Below are positions 20,394 through 29,645 of a DNA stretch of 33,358 bases, piece after piece. The number at the start of each line of letters is the position of its first letter. The stretch's first letter is position 1. The notes under the pieces were generated by a model. It was not told where the DNA came from, ran no database searches, and saw only the letters and a program-made list of their open reading frames with translations. Source of the DNA: Promethearchaeota archaeon (GTDB lineage Archaea; Asgardarchaeota; Lokiarchaeia; Sigyniarchaeales; SOKP01); the NCBI GenBank assembly GCA_008080735.1, contig SHMW01000048.1, forward strand, positions 1-33,358. Direction: 5' to 3'. The position numbers and the translations under genes are program-made.

Positions 20394-20517
20394 ATTAGAT
20401 TAATAGAGTATTATAGATTTTTAATCATTAGTTCCTATTTAAAGTTTTACAAAATAGTAAGATTATACTAACAGGCACTTATTGCTTGAGGATGGATTTT
20501 AAGAATGAGATTTTTGG

Positions 20518-22689
20518 TTAATTAAAAAATTCCTTAACCACAATTCTTGAAAACTGAACTAATTTTTCCCCAAGATCAGTTTTTTGACTTGAATTTGCTA
20601 AAATCCAATATTTACCATAAAGTTTATCCAAATATTCCCCTTTAGCATCAATAGAAAACGCAAAAACGTTAAAGCGCTTTCTCACTTCTTGGATCTCATC
20701 TTCAGCATCTTTTAATCCATAACTACGCCCTGCTGGTTGTCCGTCTGAAATTACTATTATTATCTCATTTCCGTCCAATTTAGAAGCTTCATGTTTCAGT
20801 GATATCCCATCTAAATTAGAATTGATGTTTTGATGACATCCAAACAAATCAAATTTATTTAGATCTGCATTTTCATTAAAATCTTTTACTAAAATGTTCC
20901 TCGCATCAAAATCTCCCGCAAATAAGACAATTCGTAATAACGCAATACCTTGTAGTGCTTCACACAGTAATATCATGGCGATCTTTGCCGCTTCTAATTT
21001 TTTGCCTTTCATACTTCCACTAATATCAACCATTAGCAAAATTTTCAACGTCTTTTGATTCAGTTTCCTTGTAAAGCATTTTTTATATGTATAATTACTT
21101 GTAATTGCTTTAATAAATCCTTTATTTAACCTACCAATATTTTGATGAGTATCATATTCTTTTTGATTATGTAAGGTGCTAAATATGAGCTTAACCCTGT
21201 AAATCAAATTCTGATGTGCTTCTAAAATTTCTTTCGATGTAATATTTATGGGATTCATTTGATCATCTTTTATATTAGTTTCTATTACTTCACGATTGTA
21301 TTTTTTATCACTACTCATTTTTTGGTTCTCGAGAGCTTCTAATCTAATAAACCTCTCCTTCATCTCATCATTAGAGTCCTCAATTAAATCTAATATATTA
21401 TCTAAAAAGCTTTTACTGAGGGAATCTTTATCTGAATCATCATCTCCATCAATTATACAAATAATTTCTTCTTCGTCCTTTTTTTGCTTAAAATCATTTG
21501 AGTATTCTGATTCTATCTCATCAATATGTATTTCTTTAGATTCTAACTCATCGTTAAAACTATATTCCATATCAAAATCACTTAATGAACTTTCAAAATC
21601 TTTACATTTTACTTTCCTATTTTGGTTTTCCTCTTCTAGGTTTTCTAAATTTTCTAACAATTCTTTTAGATCATCATGGGATAAATCATTTTTCTCAAGA
21701 GCTTTAATTGTATCTTTACTAGATTTTTCGATATTCGACTGTTCTTTTTTCTCCTCTTCAGATGAAAAATTTTCCATTTGAGAGATGAATTCTTCTCCAT
21801 CCTCAAAAATGCTTATAGGTTTAGCTCGTTCAAAATCGACATCTTCAATATAGAACGGATCCGCCATCTTATTAGCTTCCTTTGGGAGAGATAATTCAAT
21901 TTCTTCCATCTCTTTCTTCTTTATTTCGGGAGTGGCGTCTTCGTCTAGGATGACATAATCTGAGCTCCTACGATTTCCATGCTTAGTGGATCGATTGGAT
22001 GAGTAATGTGATCCAGACCTTTGTGTTCTTTTCACAACAACTTTTTTTCTTTTAAAATATTTTCTAAGAATTTTACAGAGTTGATCACTGATAATTATGG
22101 ATGTACTAGGAGTTAGAGATTTTAAGAGGAGTTTTTTCATGGTTTTAATCGTTTCCCAATCCTCCTTCTCCATTTCTTTAGCAGGAAAAACGGGTTTTAG
22201 TTGAAAATCTGGATAATCTTCCATAAAGAGATTTATATAGAGTAATATATCTCCGTATAATTGCATTTTCTTTTTAATTTCTGGTAAAATTTCGAGTGTG
22301 TATTTTCTTAGATAATTATAAAAGCCGGGGAATCTAGCCTTGTTTATCATGTCTATTCTCACATCTTCCACAACGTTTACAATCTTCTTCACAAGATTTT
22401 GCGGTAGAGCATATTTTTTTGATAACGATTTGGAAAGATTGATAAAAGAAAGCTCGAAAGAACCATATCCAATGTGCCCGCTCTCATGAGCGATGAATCC
22501 TTGAGAATAAATGAGATTTTTTTTAAATTTAGTAGGTAGGTATATATATGGTCCATTAGTGTAAATTAATCTCGTCTGTGTATATTGGATTTTAATCTTT
22601 CTTCTCCCACTTATCCGTTTCGCGAGATTTGTTAAAGCATTTAAATCTGTATAGAAATCTGGTTCGTATATATTAAATATTCCTTCCAT
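20518..22689 (-). CDS. VWA-domain protein with HExxH metallopeptidase-like site
   Basis: A large acidic protein pairing a gluzincin-like N-terminal site with a C-terminal von Willebrand A domain. Numbered from ATG 22689: H68-E69-S-G-H72 and a downstream N105-V-V-E108-D-V-R-I, the pattern of zinc peptidase-like N-termini in VWA proteins (DUF2201-type). A basic patch at about 212-240 is followed by a long low-complexity acidic linker (250-480). The VWA domain has a MIDAS motif, D555-I-S557-G-S559, and ISDGQP (D649). The fusion resembles CobT-like chelatase subunits and MoxR-partner proteins. A TTG nine bases earlier is an alternative start. The gene follows the AAA ATPase by about 60 bases, so the two probably form a complex. 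Substrate unknown. Confidence 0.82.
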   Translation of the reverse strand: MEGIFNIYEPDFYTDLNALTNLAKRISGRRKIKIQYTQTRLIYTNGPYIYLPTKFKKNLIYSQGFIAHESGHIGYGSFELSFINLSKSLSKKYALPQNLVKKIVNVVEDVRIDMINKARFPGFYNYLRKYTLEILPEIKKKMQLYGDILLYINLFMEDYPDFQLKPVFPAKEMEKEDWETIKTMKKLLLKSLTPSTSIIISDQLCKILRKYFKRKKVVVKRTQRSGSHYSSNRSTKHGNRRSSDYVILDEDATPEIKKKEMEEIELSLPKEANKMADPFYIEDVDFERAKPISIFEDGEEFISQMENFSSEEEKKEQSNIEKSSKDTIKALEKNDLSHDDLKELLENLENLEEENQNRKVKCKDFESSLSDFDMEYSFNDELESKEIHIDEIESEYSNDFKQKKDEEEIICIIDGDDDSDKDSLSKSFLDNILDLIEDSNDEMKERFIRLEALENQKMSSDKKYNREVIETNIKDDQMNPINITSKEILEAHQNLIYRVKLIFSTLHNQKEYDTHQNIGRLNKGFIKAITSNYTYKKCFTRKLNQKTLKILLMVDISGSMKGKKLEAAKIAMILLCEALQGIALLRIVLFAGDFDARNILVKDFNENADLNKFDLFGCHQNINSNLDGISLKHEASKLDGNEIIIVISDGQPAGRSYGLKDAEDEIQEVRKRFNVFAFSIDAKGEYLDKLYGKYWILANSSQKTDLGEKLVQFSRIVVKEFFN

Positions 22690-22749
22690 TTTAATCAAGT
22701 AAATTGGTTTTAAGTTAAAAAATAAAAATTATAAAGAAATCTGATCTAA

Positions 22750-23985
22750 TTAATTGAATTGACATTTACTTCGTAAAAATTGCCCTAATTCTCGGTTCTT
22801 TTTGGAATATACCCATTTGATGTATTTTAGTGTAAGTCTCCCAGCATAGATATATGTTTTACCGGTTCTTCTTTGGTATTCTTCATTCCATCTATATTTT
22901 TCAGTGAGTCTGAAGAATTGTTGCAATTCCCTTTTATGATTTTTCCATAACCAATAAATAGACTTCCATAAAATCCCACCTTTTGGTTTAATAATGCTAT
23001 CATTTCCATAAACATCTAAATAATGCTTAATCGCTTTTTTCATCTCTTGAATGGTTTTTTCTTCCTTAGAATTTATAGATTTATCTTCATTTGGAGACTT
23101 CTTTTTATCTTCCCTTCCTAATAAGATATCTTTAAGTCTTCCTTCGAACATTTTTCCATCTAGTATCATTGCGATGGATTTTCTCTCTTCCTTATTTTCT
23201 CCGAGTTTATTTATAATAATATTTTCAATATTTTCCCTTAGATATTTTGGAGGCATCTTAGAAACAATATAGCAAAAATTCACGATTAATCTAGTTGAAA
23301 ATATTTTAGTCAATGAATAATCTTCAATCGCTTGTTTCCTTATTTGTCGAGCAGCATCAACCACTAATTCCGCTAAGGATTTTTTACAATTCGTTATTTT
23401 TGTTGCGATCTGTACTTCTTTTTGCTTTTCCGGATATTTAATTTCTGGGCACACAACGAAACGATCTTCAAAAGCAGATTGAAGTTGAGATACTCCAATA
23501 ACACCTTTATTCATTGTACCTATTATGATCAGTTTACTCTCAGAATTTAGTTCAAATTTTTCAAATCCTTTTGAAATTAGATTAATATGATTTTCAGAAA
23601 GGAGAGAATTCAGAGAAATTTGTTCACTATCTCTAATAGCATTTATTTCATTGATTATAATAAAGGATATTCCCTCCTCATTGGCTATTTGTATAGCTTG
23701 CGTTAACGGACCATAATTAAAAGTCGTCCCTCCTTGTATTAATTCCCAATATCCTTCAAGATCACGACGATCCAAATCAGGGGAGCCGTCAATAATGAAG
23801 TATTGAGAATTAAATCGTTTTGCCAAAGAAATAGCAAGAAGAGTTTTTCCGGTACCCGGAGGGCCATAAAGTAAAATCCCAGTACAGCTTCCTGGTTCGA
23901 CTGAATCAATTAGGGTATGAAGATAATCAAATTCATTTTCTTGTTGAATATAGGTTATACTCTTATTTTCTTTTGATGCTAACAT
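22750..23985 (-). CDS. MoxR/CobS-type AAA+ ATPase (AAA_5 family)
   Basis: A 411-residue AAA+ ATPase. Walker A is GPPGTGKT at 41-48. The Walker B region is SFIIINEINAI, with N112-E113 instead of the usual D-E. Sensor 1 is IIIGTMNKG and AFEDRF carries the arginine-finger-like R. These features and the size fit the MoxR/McrB/CobS branch, whose members remodel or load metal into partners carrying VWA domains. Residues about 285-411 form an extra lysine-rich C-terminal extension of unknown role, with a tryptophan-rich helix (WKSIYWLWKNHKRELQ). First gene of the operon; the VWA gene follows. ATG start. Confidence 0.87.
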   Translation of the reverse strand: MLASKENKSITYIQQENEFDYLHTLIDSVEPGSCTGILLYGPPGTGKTLLAISLAKRFNSQYFIIDGSPDLDRRDLEGYWELIQGGTTFNYGPLTQAIQIANEEGISFIIINEINAIRDSEQISLNSLLSENHINLISKGFEKFELNSESKLIIIGTMNKGVIGVSQLQSAFEDRFVVCPEIKYPEKQKEVQIATKITNCKKSLAELVVDAARQIRKQAIEDYSLTKIFSTRLIVNFCYIVSKMPPKYLRENIENIIINKLGENKEERKSIAMILDGKMFEGRLKDILLGREDKKKSPNEDKSINSKEEKTIQEMKKAIKHYLDVYGNDSIIKPKGGILWKSIYWLWKNHKRELQQFFRLTEKYRWNEEYQRRTGKTYIYAGRLTLKYIKWVYSKKNRELGQFLRSKCQFN

Positions 23986-24156
23986 AATCTCTTTAACTTT
24001 AGTTTTATTTGATTTTCGAATATCAGATATATAAATAAGATTGATTAAACTGTCTTATGGTAATTTAAAGGATAATTCAATTCTTAGATGATTATATATG
24101 CATTTTTGATGAGATATAAAAACTACGAAGATAAAAAATTTCTAAAAATTAGGAGT

Positions 24157-24164
24157 AAAAAAAA
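24157..24164 (-). terminator. T8 tract terminator
   Basis: Eight A residues on the plus strand give T8 on the minus strand, seven bases after the stop of the Fe-S gene at 24172. It separates the Fe-S pair from the AAA/VWA operon. Confidence 0.45.
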
Positions 24165-24171
24165 CTACCTG

Positions 24172-25533
24172 CTATCTTGTATTTAATATTCTCATCATCA
24201 AGAGAAAGAATTTTCGATATACTTTCCTAATGAGAGCGGAGTTGAATGAAATTCTGATTAATTTAAGGAATATGTGATCACGTGGTCTAAAAGTGCTCTT
24301 CTCTTCATCATAACTGACTGTTTTAATGGAAAAGTTTGGTTTAAATAGAGAGATGATCCATTCATAGGTAATAATCGCAATTATATCCCAAGCTCGTTCG
24401 ATATGATCATCTGGATAATTTAATTCTTCGCCTATTGCCATTCTCAAAATTTCAATTATATGAAATATATCGATTTTACTTCCCAAGAGTTCTCTCGTAG
24501 CCCATAATAGATAAATACATCCCCCACAATAAGAGACCAAAGCTTGAGCCCCCGTATTTTCGGCTTCCTCGAATTTTTTAATCCCCTCATAAATGATGTC
24601 AAAAGGTATTGATATGTTTCTTACCCACGAAGCTCCAGCCCCAAAACCACAGCATAATGAATCTTGTTTATTATGCTCCATTTCAACTATTCGACATCCA
24701 CATTTTTTGATAATCTCCCGGGGAGCCTTCCAATATTTTCCATTTGAAACTTTCGAATAACAGTTATCGTGAATTGTTACTATAAGATCTAACTTATTGT
24801 TTATGGTAAGTTCTCCTGAATTCAACATATTTAGCATCCAATCTTGAAAACTCTCAAATTCTTGGTGGTGATTCACTCCCATCTCTTTGGGATGGACTTC
24901 TTGATATATATACTGAACTGCATCTAAAGTTGCGACAATCTTTTTATTGCTCCATCTATCAAAATCTTCTTTTGTGTTTTGGGCAATTCTTTGGACAACA
25001 TCCAGAAAACCTCCTTGATATAGATAAGCCCCCCCTTCCCAATGATCTATGAGGTCTACGGGGGAAAAATATTCCAATAATTTACTTCCTCCAATTATAA
25101 AAGGAAAAAGATGAGTATAATTACCTATTAATAATATTGGTTTGTCTGGATCGGGTGTGTTATAAATCCAACGCAATATCCACCGTTTTTCAGTAGTTGA
25201 TAAAAATATATTTAACAATTGCCAAATATTTGGTTCTCTTGTCGGACAAACGAAGGTATAGAGCGAAGGAGCACCTCTAATAAAATACAAATCATTCCAG
25301 CGCTCAAGAATTAATTGATAGGGGTTTGCATCCTCAGGACAATAAATATTGCATGAAAAGCAAGTGTTGCATTTAAAAAGAACCTCGCTCGTCTCCTTTC
25401 CTTCGATTAATCTTTTTATTTCTGTTTTCGATTTATCAAGAGAATATTGTAGCACTGGACATTTATTCAAGCATATTCCGCATCTGGTACATGCATTTTC
25501 ATTAAATCCAGATACTCTTTTAGTCTCAACCAT
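24172..25533 (-). CDS. HdrD-like Fe-S protein with a decayed first CCG domain
   Basis: A 453-residue electron-transfer protein. Two [4Fe-4S] motifs are near the N-terminus: C15, C18, C21, C25 (CTRCGICLNKCP) and C55, C58, C61, C65 (CNTCFSCNIYCP). The second CCG domain (DNCYSK, SLCCGFGAG and YCGGCIYLL) looks intact. In the first CCG region the cysteines seen in the paralogue are replaced: GNYTH for PGCNV, DHWEGG for YCCGE, and TLDAV for LCTAG. So only one of the two non-cubane cluster sites survives. The protein ends in a basic, hydrophobic tail (about 420-453) that could bind the membrane. The partner oxidoreductase (for example a GlcD- or HdrE-like subunit) is not in the window. Confidence 0.82.
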   Translation of the reverse strand: MVETKRVSGFNENACTRCGICLNKCPVLQYSLDKSKTEIKRLIEGKETSEVLFKCNTCFSCNIYCPEDANPYQLILERWNDLYFIRGAPSLYTFVCPTREPNIWQLLNIFLSTTEKRWILRWIYNTPDPDKPILLIGNYTHLFPFIIGGSKLLEYFSPVDLIDHWEGGAYLYQGGFLDVVQRIAQNTKEDFDRWSNKKIVATLDAVQYIYQEVHPKEMGVNHHQEFESFQDWMLNMLNSGELTINNKLDLIVTIHDNCYSKVSNGKYWKAPREIIKKCGCRIVEMEHNKQDSLCCGFGAGASWVRNISIPFDIIYEGIKKFEEAENTGAQALVSYCGGCIYLLWATRELLGSKIDIFHIIEILRMAIGEELNYPDDHIERAWDIIAIITYEWIISLFKPNFSIKTVSYDEEKSTFRPRDHIFLKLIRISFNSALIRKVYRKFFLLMMRILNTR

Positions 25534-25601
25534 TTTTTATCATTTTCAATTGATTAAAAATTATATTAAGTGAAATAATGAAAAGAAAAATATTGATAAT
25601 T

Positions 25602-26879
25602 TTACCACGCCTCTTTATATTCGGGAGGATCCTCTGGGATTTCCGCAATCGTAAAGCGTTTTCTTGATAACATCTTTGGCATTTGATTTTTCATAATCCC
25701 CCAGAAAAAAGCATTTGCCCTTTCTTTCTTTATTGTGTCTGTTAAAGCGGGTTCTTCCCCCATAGCTTTTTGTATCAATTCGATTATATGATAAATTTTC
25801 ATATTTTTTCTAAAATACAATTTTTGAGCTGTAGTTAAGGTTGCTAAACAACCCGCACAATACACACAAATTGCATCTGCTCCCGTTTTTCTAAAATCTT
25901 TAAAATTTCTAAATGAAGAACGCATAATACTTAAAGGGCTATATGAAGAATCAACGGAAAATCCCCCGCCTATTCCACAACATCTCATATCTTCTCTACA
26001 CGCGTCAATTTCAATAATATCACATCCAATCGTTCTTAGTATTTTTCTGGGTAAATCCATATAGTCCTCGCCAAACATTTTAGCGTAGCACGATTCTTGA
26101 ATCGTCACAGTCAAATCTAGGGGGTTTTCTATTGAGATTTCTCCTTCCTTGATTTTGTCCCATAGGAATTGAATATAGGACTTGATTTCATTAAATTCAT
26201 AGGTTAAGCCGTAATGAGGGAGGATATTTCTAAATACATTGGTTCCAGCGGTGCATAACACTAAAAGATTTTTGGGCTTTAAAATGTTAAACCATTTATC
26301 CAAACGTGTAGTGACTTCTCTTAATTTATCTTCAAAACCCGTTCTAAAGAGAGTTTCACCACAACAATATTCCAATCTCCCACGTATTTCTAAATCTTTA
26401 AGAAATGAGGCTTGAGTCAACTCCGCAAAAGTTATAACATTACAACCAGGATAAGTTAGGGTATCTCCTTCTAACGGTTCTAAGCTAGCCCATTTTGCTA
26501 CTAGATCTTTTGTTTGATCTGGAAGATTTTCCATAACATAGCTGCGAAAGTTAGGATACTGAGGATAGTGGGTTATATAATATTTTGCTCTTTTTTTAAG
26601 TCCTTTATCTTTATATAATTCATTCCAACGTTGTAAAATTAGGCTTGCTGGATGAGCGTTTTCAGGACAATAGAAATTGCATGTAAAACAACTTTGGCAA
26701 TCCTCAAGGATTTTTTTCGTTGGATGTCCATTAATTAATTTTTTCATTTCCTTGATAGCTTCTTCCCGCGATAAATCGATTATTGGGCAATTTATGAGAC
26801 ATTCTGCGCATAAATGACATTTTTCTTCATCAAAAGGATCAAAAAAGCTGATATCGATTGGCTCTATTTTTTCTTTCAT
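25602..26879 (-). CDS. HdrD-like Fe-S protein with two CCG domains
   Basis: A 425-residue paralogue of the downstream gene and first in a two-gene operon (gap 68 bases). Ferredoxin-like sites are C21, C24, C27, C31 (CHLCAECLINCP) and C61, C64, C67, C71 (CQSCFTCNFYCP). The first CCG domain has YPGCNV, EYCCGE and LCTAG, which lacks the last Cys of the canonical CxxC. The second has ESCYAK, MRCCGIGGG and YCAGC, complete. In family members such as HdrD, GlpC and LutA these clusters pass electrons or react with disulphides. Cytosolic; the ending is charged (EIPEDPPEYKEAW). It is divergent from a UbiA-type prenyltransferase gene. The electron donor and acceptor are not identifiable here. Confidence 0.85.
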   Translation of the reverse strand: MKEKIEPIDISFFDPFDEEKCHLCAECLINCPIIDLSREEAIKEMKKLINGHPTKKILEDCQSCFTCNFYCPENAHPASLILQRWNELYKDKGLKKRAKYYITHYPQYPNFRSYVMENLPDQTKDLVAKWASLEPLEGDTLTYPGCNVITFAELTQASFLKDLEIRGRLEYCCGETLFRTGFEDKLREVTTRLDKWFNILKPKNLLVLCTAGTNVFRNILPHYGLTYEFNEIKSYIQFLWDKIKEGEISIENPLDLTVTIQESCYAKMFGEDYMDLPRKILRTIGCDIIEIDACREDMRCCGIGGGFSVDSSYSPLSIMRSSFRNFKDFRKTGADAICVYCAGCLATLTTAQKLYFRKNMKIYHIIELIQKAMGEEPALTDTIKKERANAFFWGIMKNQMPKMLSRKRFTIAEIPEDPPEYKEAW

Positions 26880-26984
26880 TTTAATTCATTCATAAGGTAG
26901 CTTAATCTTAAGTTTTATCATTATATGACTAATTAGACAGTGAGAAATAAAAATTTTTAATTTTTATTCCTTCAATATCTTATA

Positions 26985-26994
26985 TTTATATAAA
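26985..26994 (+). promoter_or_regulatory. Palindromic TATA box for the first UbiA gene
   Basis: TTTATATAAA is a perfect palindrome centred 26.5 bases before the ATG at 27016, with no ribosome site between. A leaderless mRNA is expected. The divergent gene at 26879 is too far away to share it. Confidence 0.55.
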
Positions 26995-27015
26995 TTAATT
27001 TTCTTCCAGAAAAAT

Positions 27016-27831
27016 ATGAGTAAAGGATTTAAATTACTAAGATTGGAATATTTGTTCACTGTCTTGATTCCGCTGTTTATCGCTATCTATTTGAACGGTT
27101 ATGATATAATTGATAACATCGAAATAATTGGAGGATTTGCATTTTGGGCAATAACAGGTAATACATTAAATGATTTTAAAGATATGGATAATCCAAATGA
27201 TCAAGAAACTCAAGAGCGAATAGAAGGCTATTCAAAAAAGGAAATCGCAGTTTTGTCACTCGGGTCATTTATTTTGGGCAGCGCTTTGTTTTATTATCCT
27301 ATTTTGGATAATGTTTTTTTATTATTCTACATTAGTGCTACAGCTTTAATGGTGGTTCTATATTGTCTATTTTTAAAACCTATATTGGGAATAAATTGGA
27401 TTCTTTTGGGGGTTTCTCATATCTGGTTTCCCTACTTTATAATTAAATTAAATGTGTCTAATTCCAATATGCTATTTCCTACACTAGAGTTATTTGAATG
27501 GTTTTTCCTATCATCTGCCTCACTCGTGGCATTATCTGGTAATATCATTCATGAAGTTATAGATAATGACGCAATAACGAAATTGAATAATCGGAGCCAA
27601 CAAATAATTATCTGGGTGGTTTCATTATCTGCTATAAGCATTAGTATCTTCTCCATTGTGTTATTTCCCCTAGAACTATTTCTTTTTACTCCTGCTCTAA
27701 TCATTCCGTTGGGGGTTATATATATGGCACGTTCGAAAGAGAGACTCCCGCAAAATGCAACCTCGATTAAAGATATAGGTATTATAACCGGAAATCTTCT
27801 CTTAGCCTTTGTAGTTATTATTCTATTCTAA
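27016..27831 (+). CDS. UbiA-family prenyltransferase, first of a convergent pair
   Basis: A 271-residue membrane protein with about eight to nine helices, of the UbiA type that transfers polyprenyl groups to lipid or aromatic acceptors. The first Asp motif is GNTLNDFKDMDNPND (N52, D53, D56, D58, D62), a variant of NDxxDxxxD. The usual RPIPSG is replaced by ERIEGYSKKE. The second motif is HEVIDNDAITK, not the usual DxxxDxxxD. Sequences in Archaea include geranylgeranylglyceryl phosphate synthases and menaquinone enzymes, but neither is supported strongly. Leaderless-type promoter. Its end is 31 bases from the end of a paralogue on the other strand. Confidence 0.82.
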   Translation: MSKGFKLLRLEYLFTVLIPLFIAIYLNGYDIIDNIEIIGGFAFWAITGNTLNDFKDMDNPNDQETQERIEGYSKKEIAVLSLGSFILGSALFYYPILDNVFLLFYISATALMVVLYCLFLKPILGINWILLGVSHIWFPYFIIKLNVSNSNMLFPTLELFEWFFLSSASLVALSGNIIHEVIDNDAITKLNNRSQQIIIWVVSLSAISISIFSIVLFPLELFLFTPALIIPLGVIYMARSKERLPQNATSIKDIGIITGNLLLAFVVIILF

Positions 27832-27862
27832 TATAATGGAAGACAAGGAGGATTTCCTTTTC

Positions 27863-28663
27863 TCAGATAACGTTCATAATAATTAGAGCTATAAAATAAA
27901 ACATAAGGAAATTTCCAATTAATATCCCCACATCTTTAACTCCTTGAGTAGATTCTGTAGGCCGCCTAAAAGTAAACATAGTCCCGAAAGGAACAAATAG
28001 AAAGGGAAAGAAGTAATAATCTTGAATAAGAGCAAACGCCCATCCGGCCAATATAATAGTCAAAATCGAAAATATCCAGATTACTATTTGGCATTGTCTT
28101 AAGCTCAAATGTTTACGAATCGCATCATTATCTATAACCTCGTGAACGATTTGTCCTAATACTGCAAAGCTAAAAAATGCTGTTAAGAAAATCAATTCTC
28201 CAAATTCAATTGAATAAAGGGCAGCGTCCACTTTGATCATGAAATATGGTAGTATTACATGTGAAATTGCCAAAAAGATTTGATTTATAATAGGAATTGG
28301 TTTAACCCATAAACAATAAGTTATTACCATAAAAATTATAATTCCCAGAAAAATTGCGTTAATATAATTCTCCAAACACGTTCTTAAAAGAAGAGTGATA
28401 CCAAAAATTAAACTTCCTAGTCCAATTGTGAAAATTTCTCTTGGATGATATCCTTCCACCCTTTTTAGTGTTTCTTTTTCTTCCGAATCTTTCATATCTA
28501 TTACATCATTCCAGGTGTTGCCAGTAATCGCAAGCAATCCAAAACCGAAGATAATATCAATGTATGCGAGCGGATTGATATTATTTAAATAAATTGCAAT
28601 CAGAAGTGGAGTGATTACACTGAATAGATAATCCAATCTTAATAGATCAATTCTTCTTACCAT
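27863..28663 (-). CDS. UbiA-family prenyltransferase, second of a convergent pair
   Basis: A 266-residue paralogue of the gene at 27016, colinear from end to end. Shared strings are LLRLDYLFSVITPLLIAIYL at the N-terminus, GNTWNDVIDMKDS for the first Asp motif (N52, D53, D56, D59), KRVEGYHPREI after it and HEVIDNDAIRK for the second motif. The altered motifs therefore seem a subfamily property. Both copies keep the hydrophobic helices, so neither is obviously decayed. The pair probably arose by an inverted duplication. Which acceptor each uses is unknown. Minus-strand CTTAAAAAAATT near 28675 is a possible TATA element. Confidence 0.82.
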   Translation of the reverse strand: MVRRIDLLRLDYLFSVITPLLIAIYLNNINPLAYIDIIFGFGLLAITGNTWNDVIDMKDSEEKETLKRVEGYHPREIFTIGLGSLIFGITLLLRTCLENYINAIFLGIIIFMVITYCLWVKPIPIINQIFLAISHVILPYFMIKVDAALYSIEFGELIFLTAFFSFAVLGQIVHEVIDNDAIRKHLSLRQCQIVIWIFSILTIILAGWAFALIQDYYFFPFLFVPFGTMFTFRRPTESTQGVKDVGILIGNFLMFYFIALIIMNVI

Positions 28664-28853
28664 TGTCTAAAATTTTTTTAAGTATTACGAAAAGATATTT
28701 AGTTTTTGCTATAAATTTTATTAGATCAAATTTCAATTCAAGAGAAGATTGAGGCTTTAAGAGATTAACATACCATAATAAATAGATAATATTATATTTG
28801 TAAAACCTTACCTAGAAATTAAAGTTTTAATGTAAGAGTGAATTTTTGATTTT

Positions 28854-29267
28854 ATGCCAGATACAGAAAAGAATAAGAATGAGAATGGTTCTAAACTCTC
28901 ACTTGAATTGATTCCTTGTTCTCGATGTGGAAATCCTTTCTTTAGGGATCCGAACTCGGAGGGCGATGATGTATGCGAAAACTGTATCAAATTAGAACAG
29001 AGAAAGCGGCAGTTGCAATTGGGTGTTTTTGATAAAGTTATAGAAGTAGAAAATGCTATGGAACAAAGTATTAATGAAATGAAGAATCAATTAACAGTCT
29101 CACGAGGTAAATTTAACAAAGACTTTTTCTTAAAAAAGATCAAAAATCGCTCCCAAGCCCTCAATAAATCAATCGAACTTATCGAAAAAATAGAAGAGAC
29201 GAATGATGAAAAATATATTGAGGAGTATAAAGCTTTATTCGAAGAAATGAAAAAAAAATATTCGTAA
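28854..29267 (+). CDS. Zinc-ribbon protein with C-terminal coiled coil
   Basis: A 137-residue protein of unknown function. A disordered N-terminus (MPDTEKNKNENGSKL) precedes a zinc ribbon with C22, C25, C41 and C44 (CSRCGNPFF ... VCENC). The rest is helical and charged (KLEQRKRQLQLG, VIEVENAMEQSINEMKNQL, SIELIEKIEETNDEKY), fitting a coiled coil or helical hairpin. No membrane segment. The ribbon is of the type seen in transcription- and translation-related adaptors. It stands alone between the second UbiA gene and the MscS gene. The start is the first ATG after the stretch of AT-rich sequence; no ribosome site stands out. Confidence 0.72.
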   Translation: MPDTEKNKNENGSKLSLELIPCSRCGNPFFRDPNSEGDDVCENCIKLEQRKRQLQLGVFDKVIEVENAMEQSINEMKNQLTVSRGKFNKDFFLKKIKNRSQALNKSIELIEKIEETNDEKYIEEYKALFEEMKKKYS

Positions 29268-29471
29268 AAAATATCTTTTGTTATAATTATTAAATTTCTC
29301 CTTTTTGCTTAGAAATATAGCTAGCTAAAACATAGGAACTTCATTCCTCAACCCATTAATGGTTTTCTTTAAAATTTAAACCATAAGTTTTTAAGAGATT
29401 ATTAAGCATTTTTCATAGGGAAGCCGTCTAATAATAAAATTCCTAAAAACTCAGTTTCGAGTTGATTATAA
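29268..29471. other. Intergenic region before the MscS gene
   Basis: AT-rich, with no gene I can support. TTTAAAATTTAAACC near 29370 and other A/T runs are possible promoter elements for the MscS gene. The region ends at two in-frame stops of the MscS frame (TGA 29463, TAA 29469). Confidence 0.45.
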
Positions 29472-29645
29472 ATAGAATTTTTCGATTTTTTCTATTCTTT
29501 TGCAGAATGGTTTTTAGATAATATAGGGGCCTTTATATCCTCTTTAATTACTATTGCGATCGGATGGATAATAATATATATAGTTAAGAAGCAAATTAAA
29601 CGTCAACAAAGAAAAGAGAAGATTGATGAGTCCACTGCCAAAAAT
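29472..29645 (+). other. Probable missing N-terminus of the MscS gene, lacking a usual start
   Basis: In the same frame as the MscS gene, 58 codons stay open after a stop at 29469-29471. They read as a helix and a basic stretch (IGAFISSLITIAIGWIIIYI, then VKKQIKRQQRKEKIDEST), which is what an MscS first membrane helix looks like. There is no ATG, GTG or TTG in this stretch. The first codon is ATA, followed by EFFDFFY, so an ATG-to-ATA change, rare initiation or a sequence error is possible. Confidence 0.6.

Noticed and set aside
21296..21781. Rightward 161-residue frame opposite the VWA gene
   Set aside because: It is the serine-rich mirror of the acidic (Glu/Asp-rich) linker of the VWA protein, as expected from antisense reading of GAA/GAT codons.
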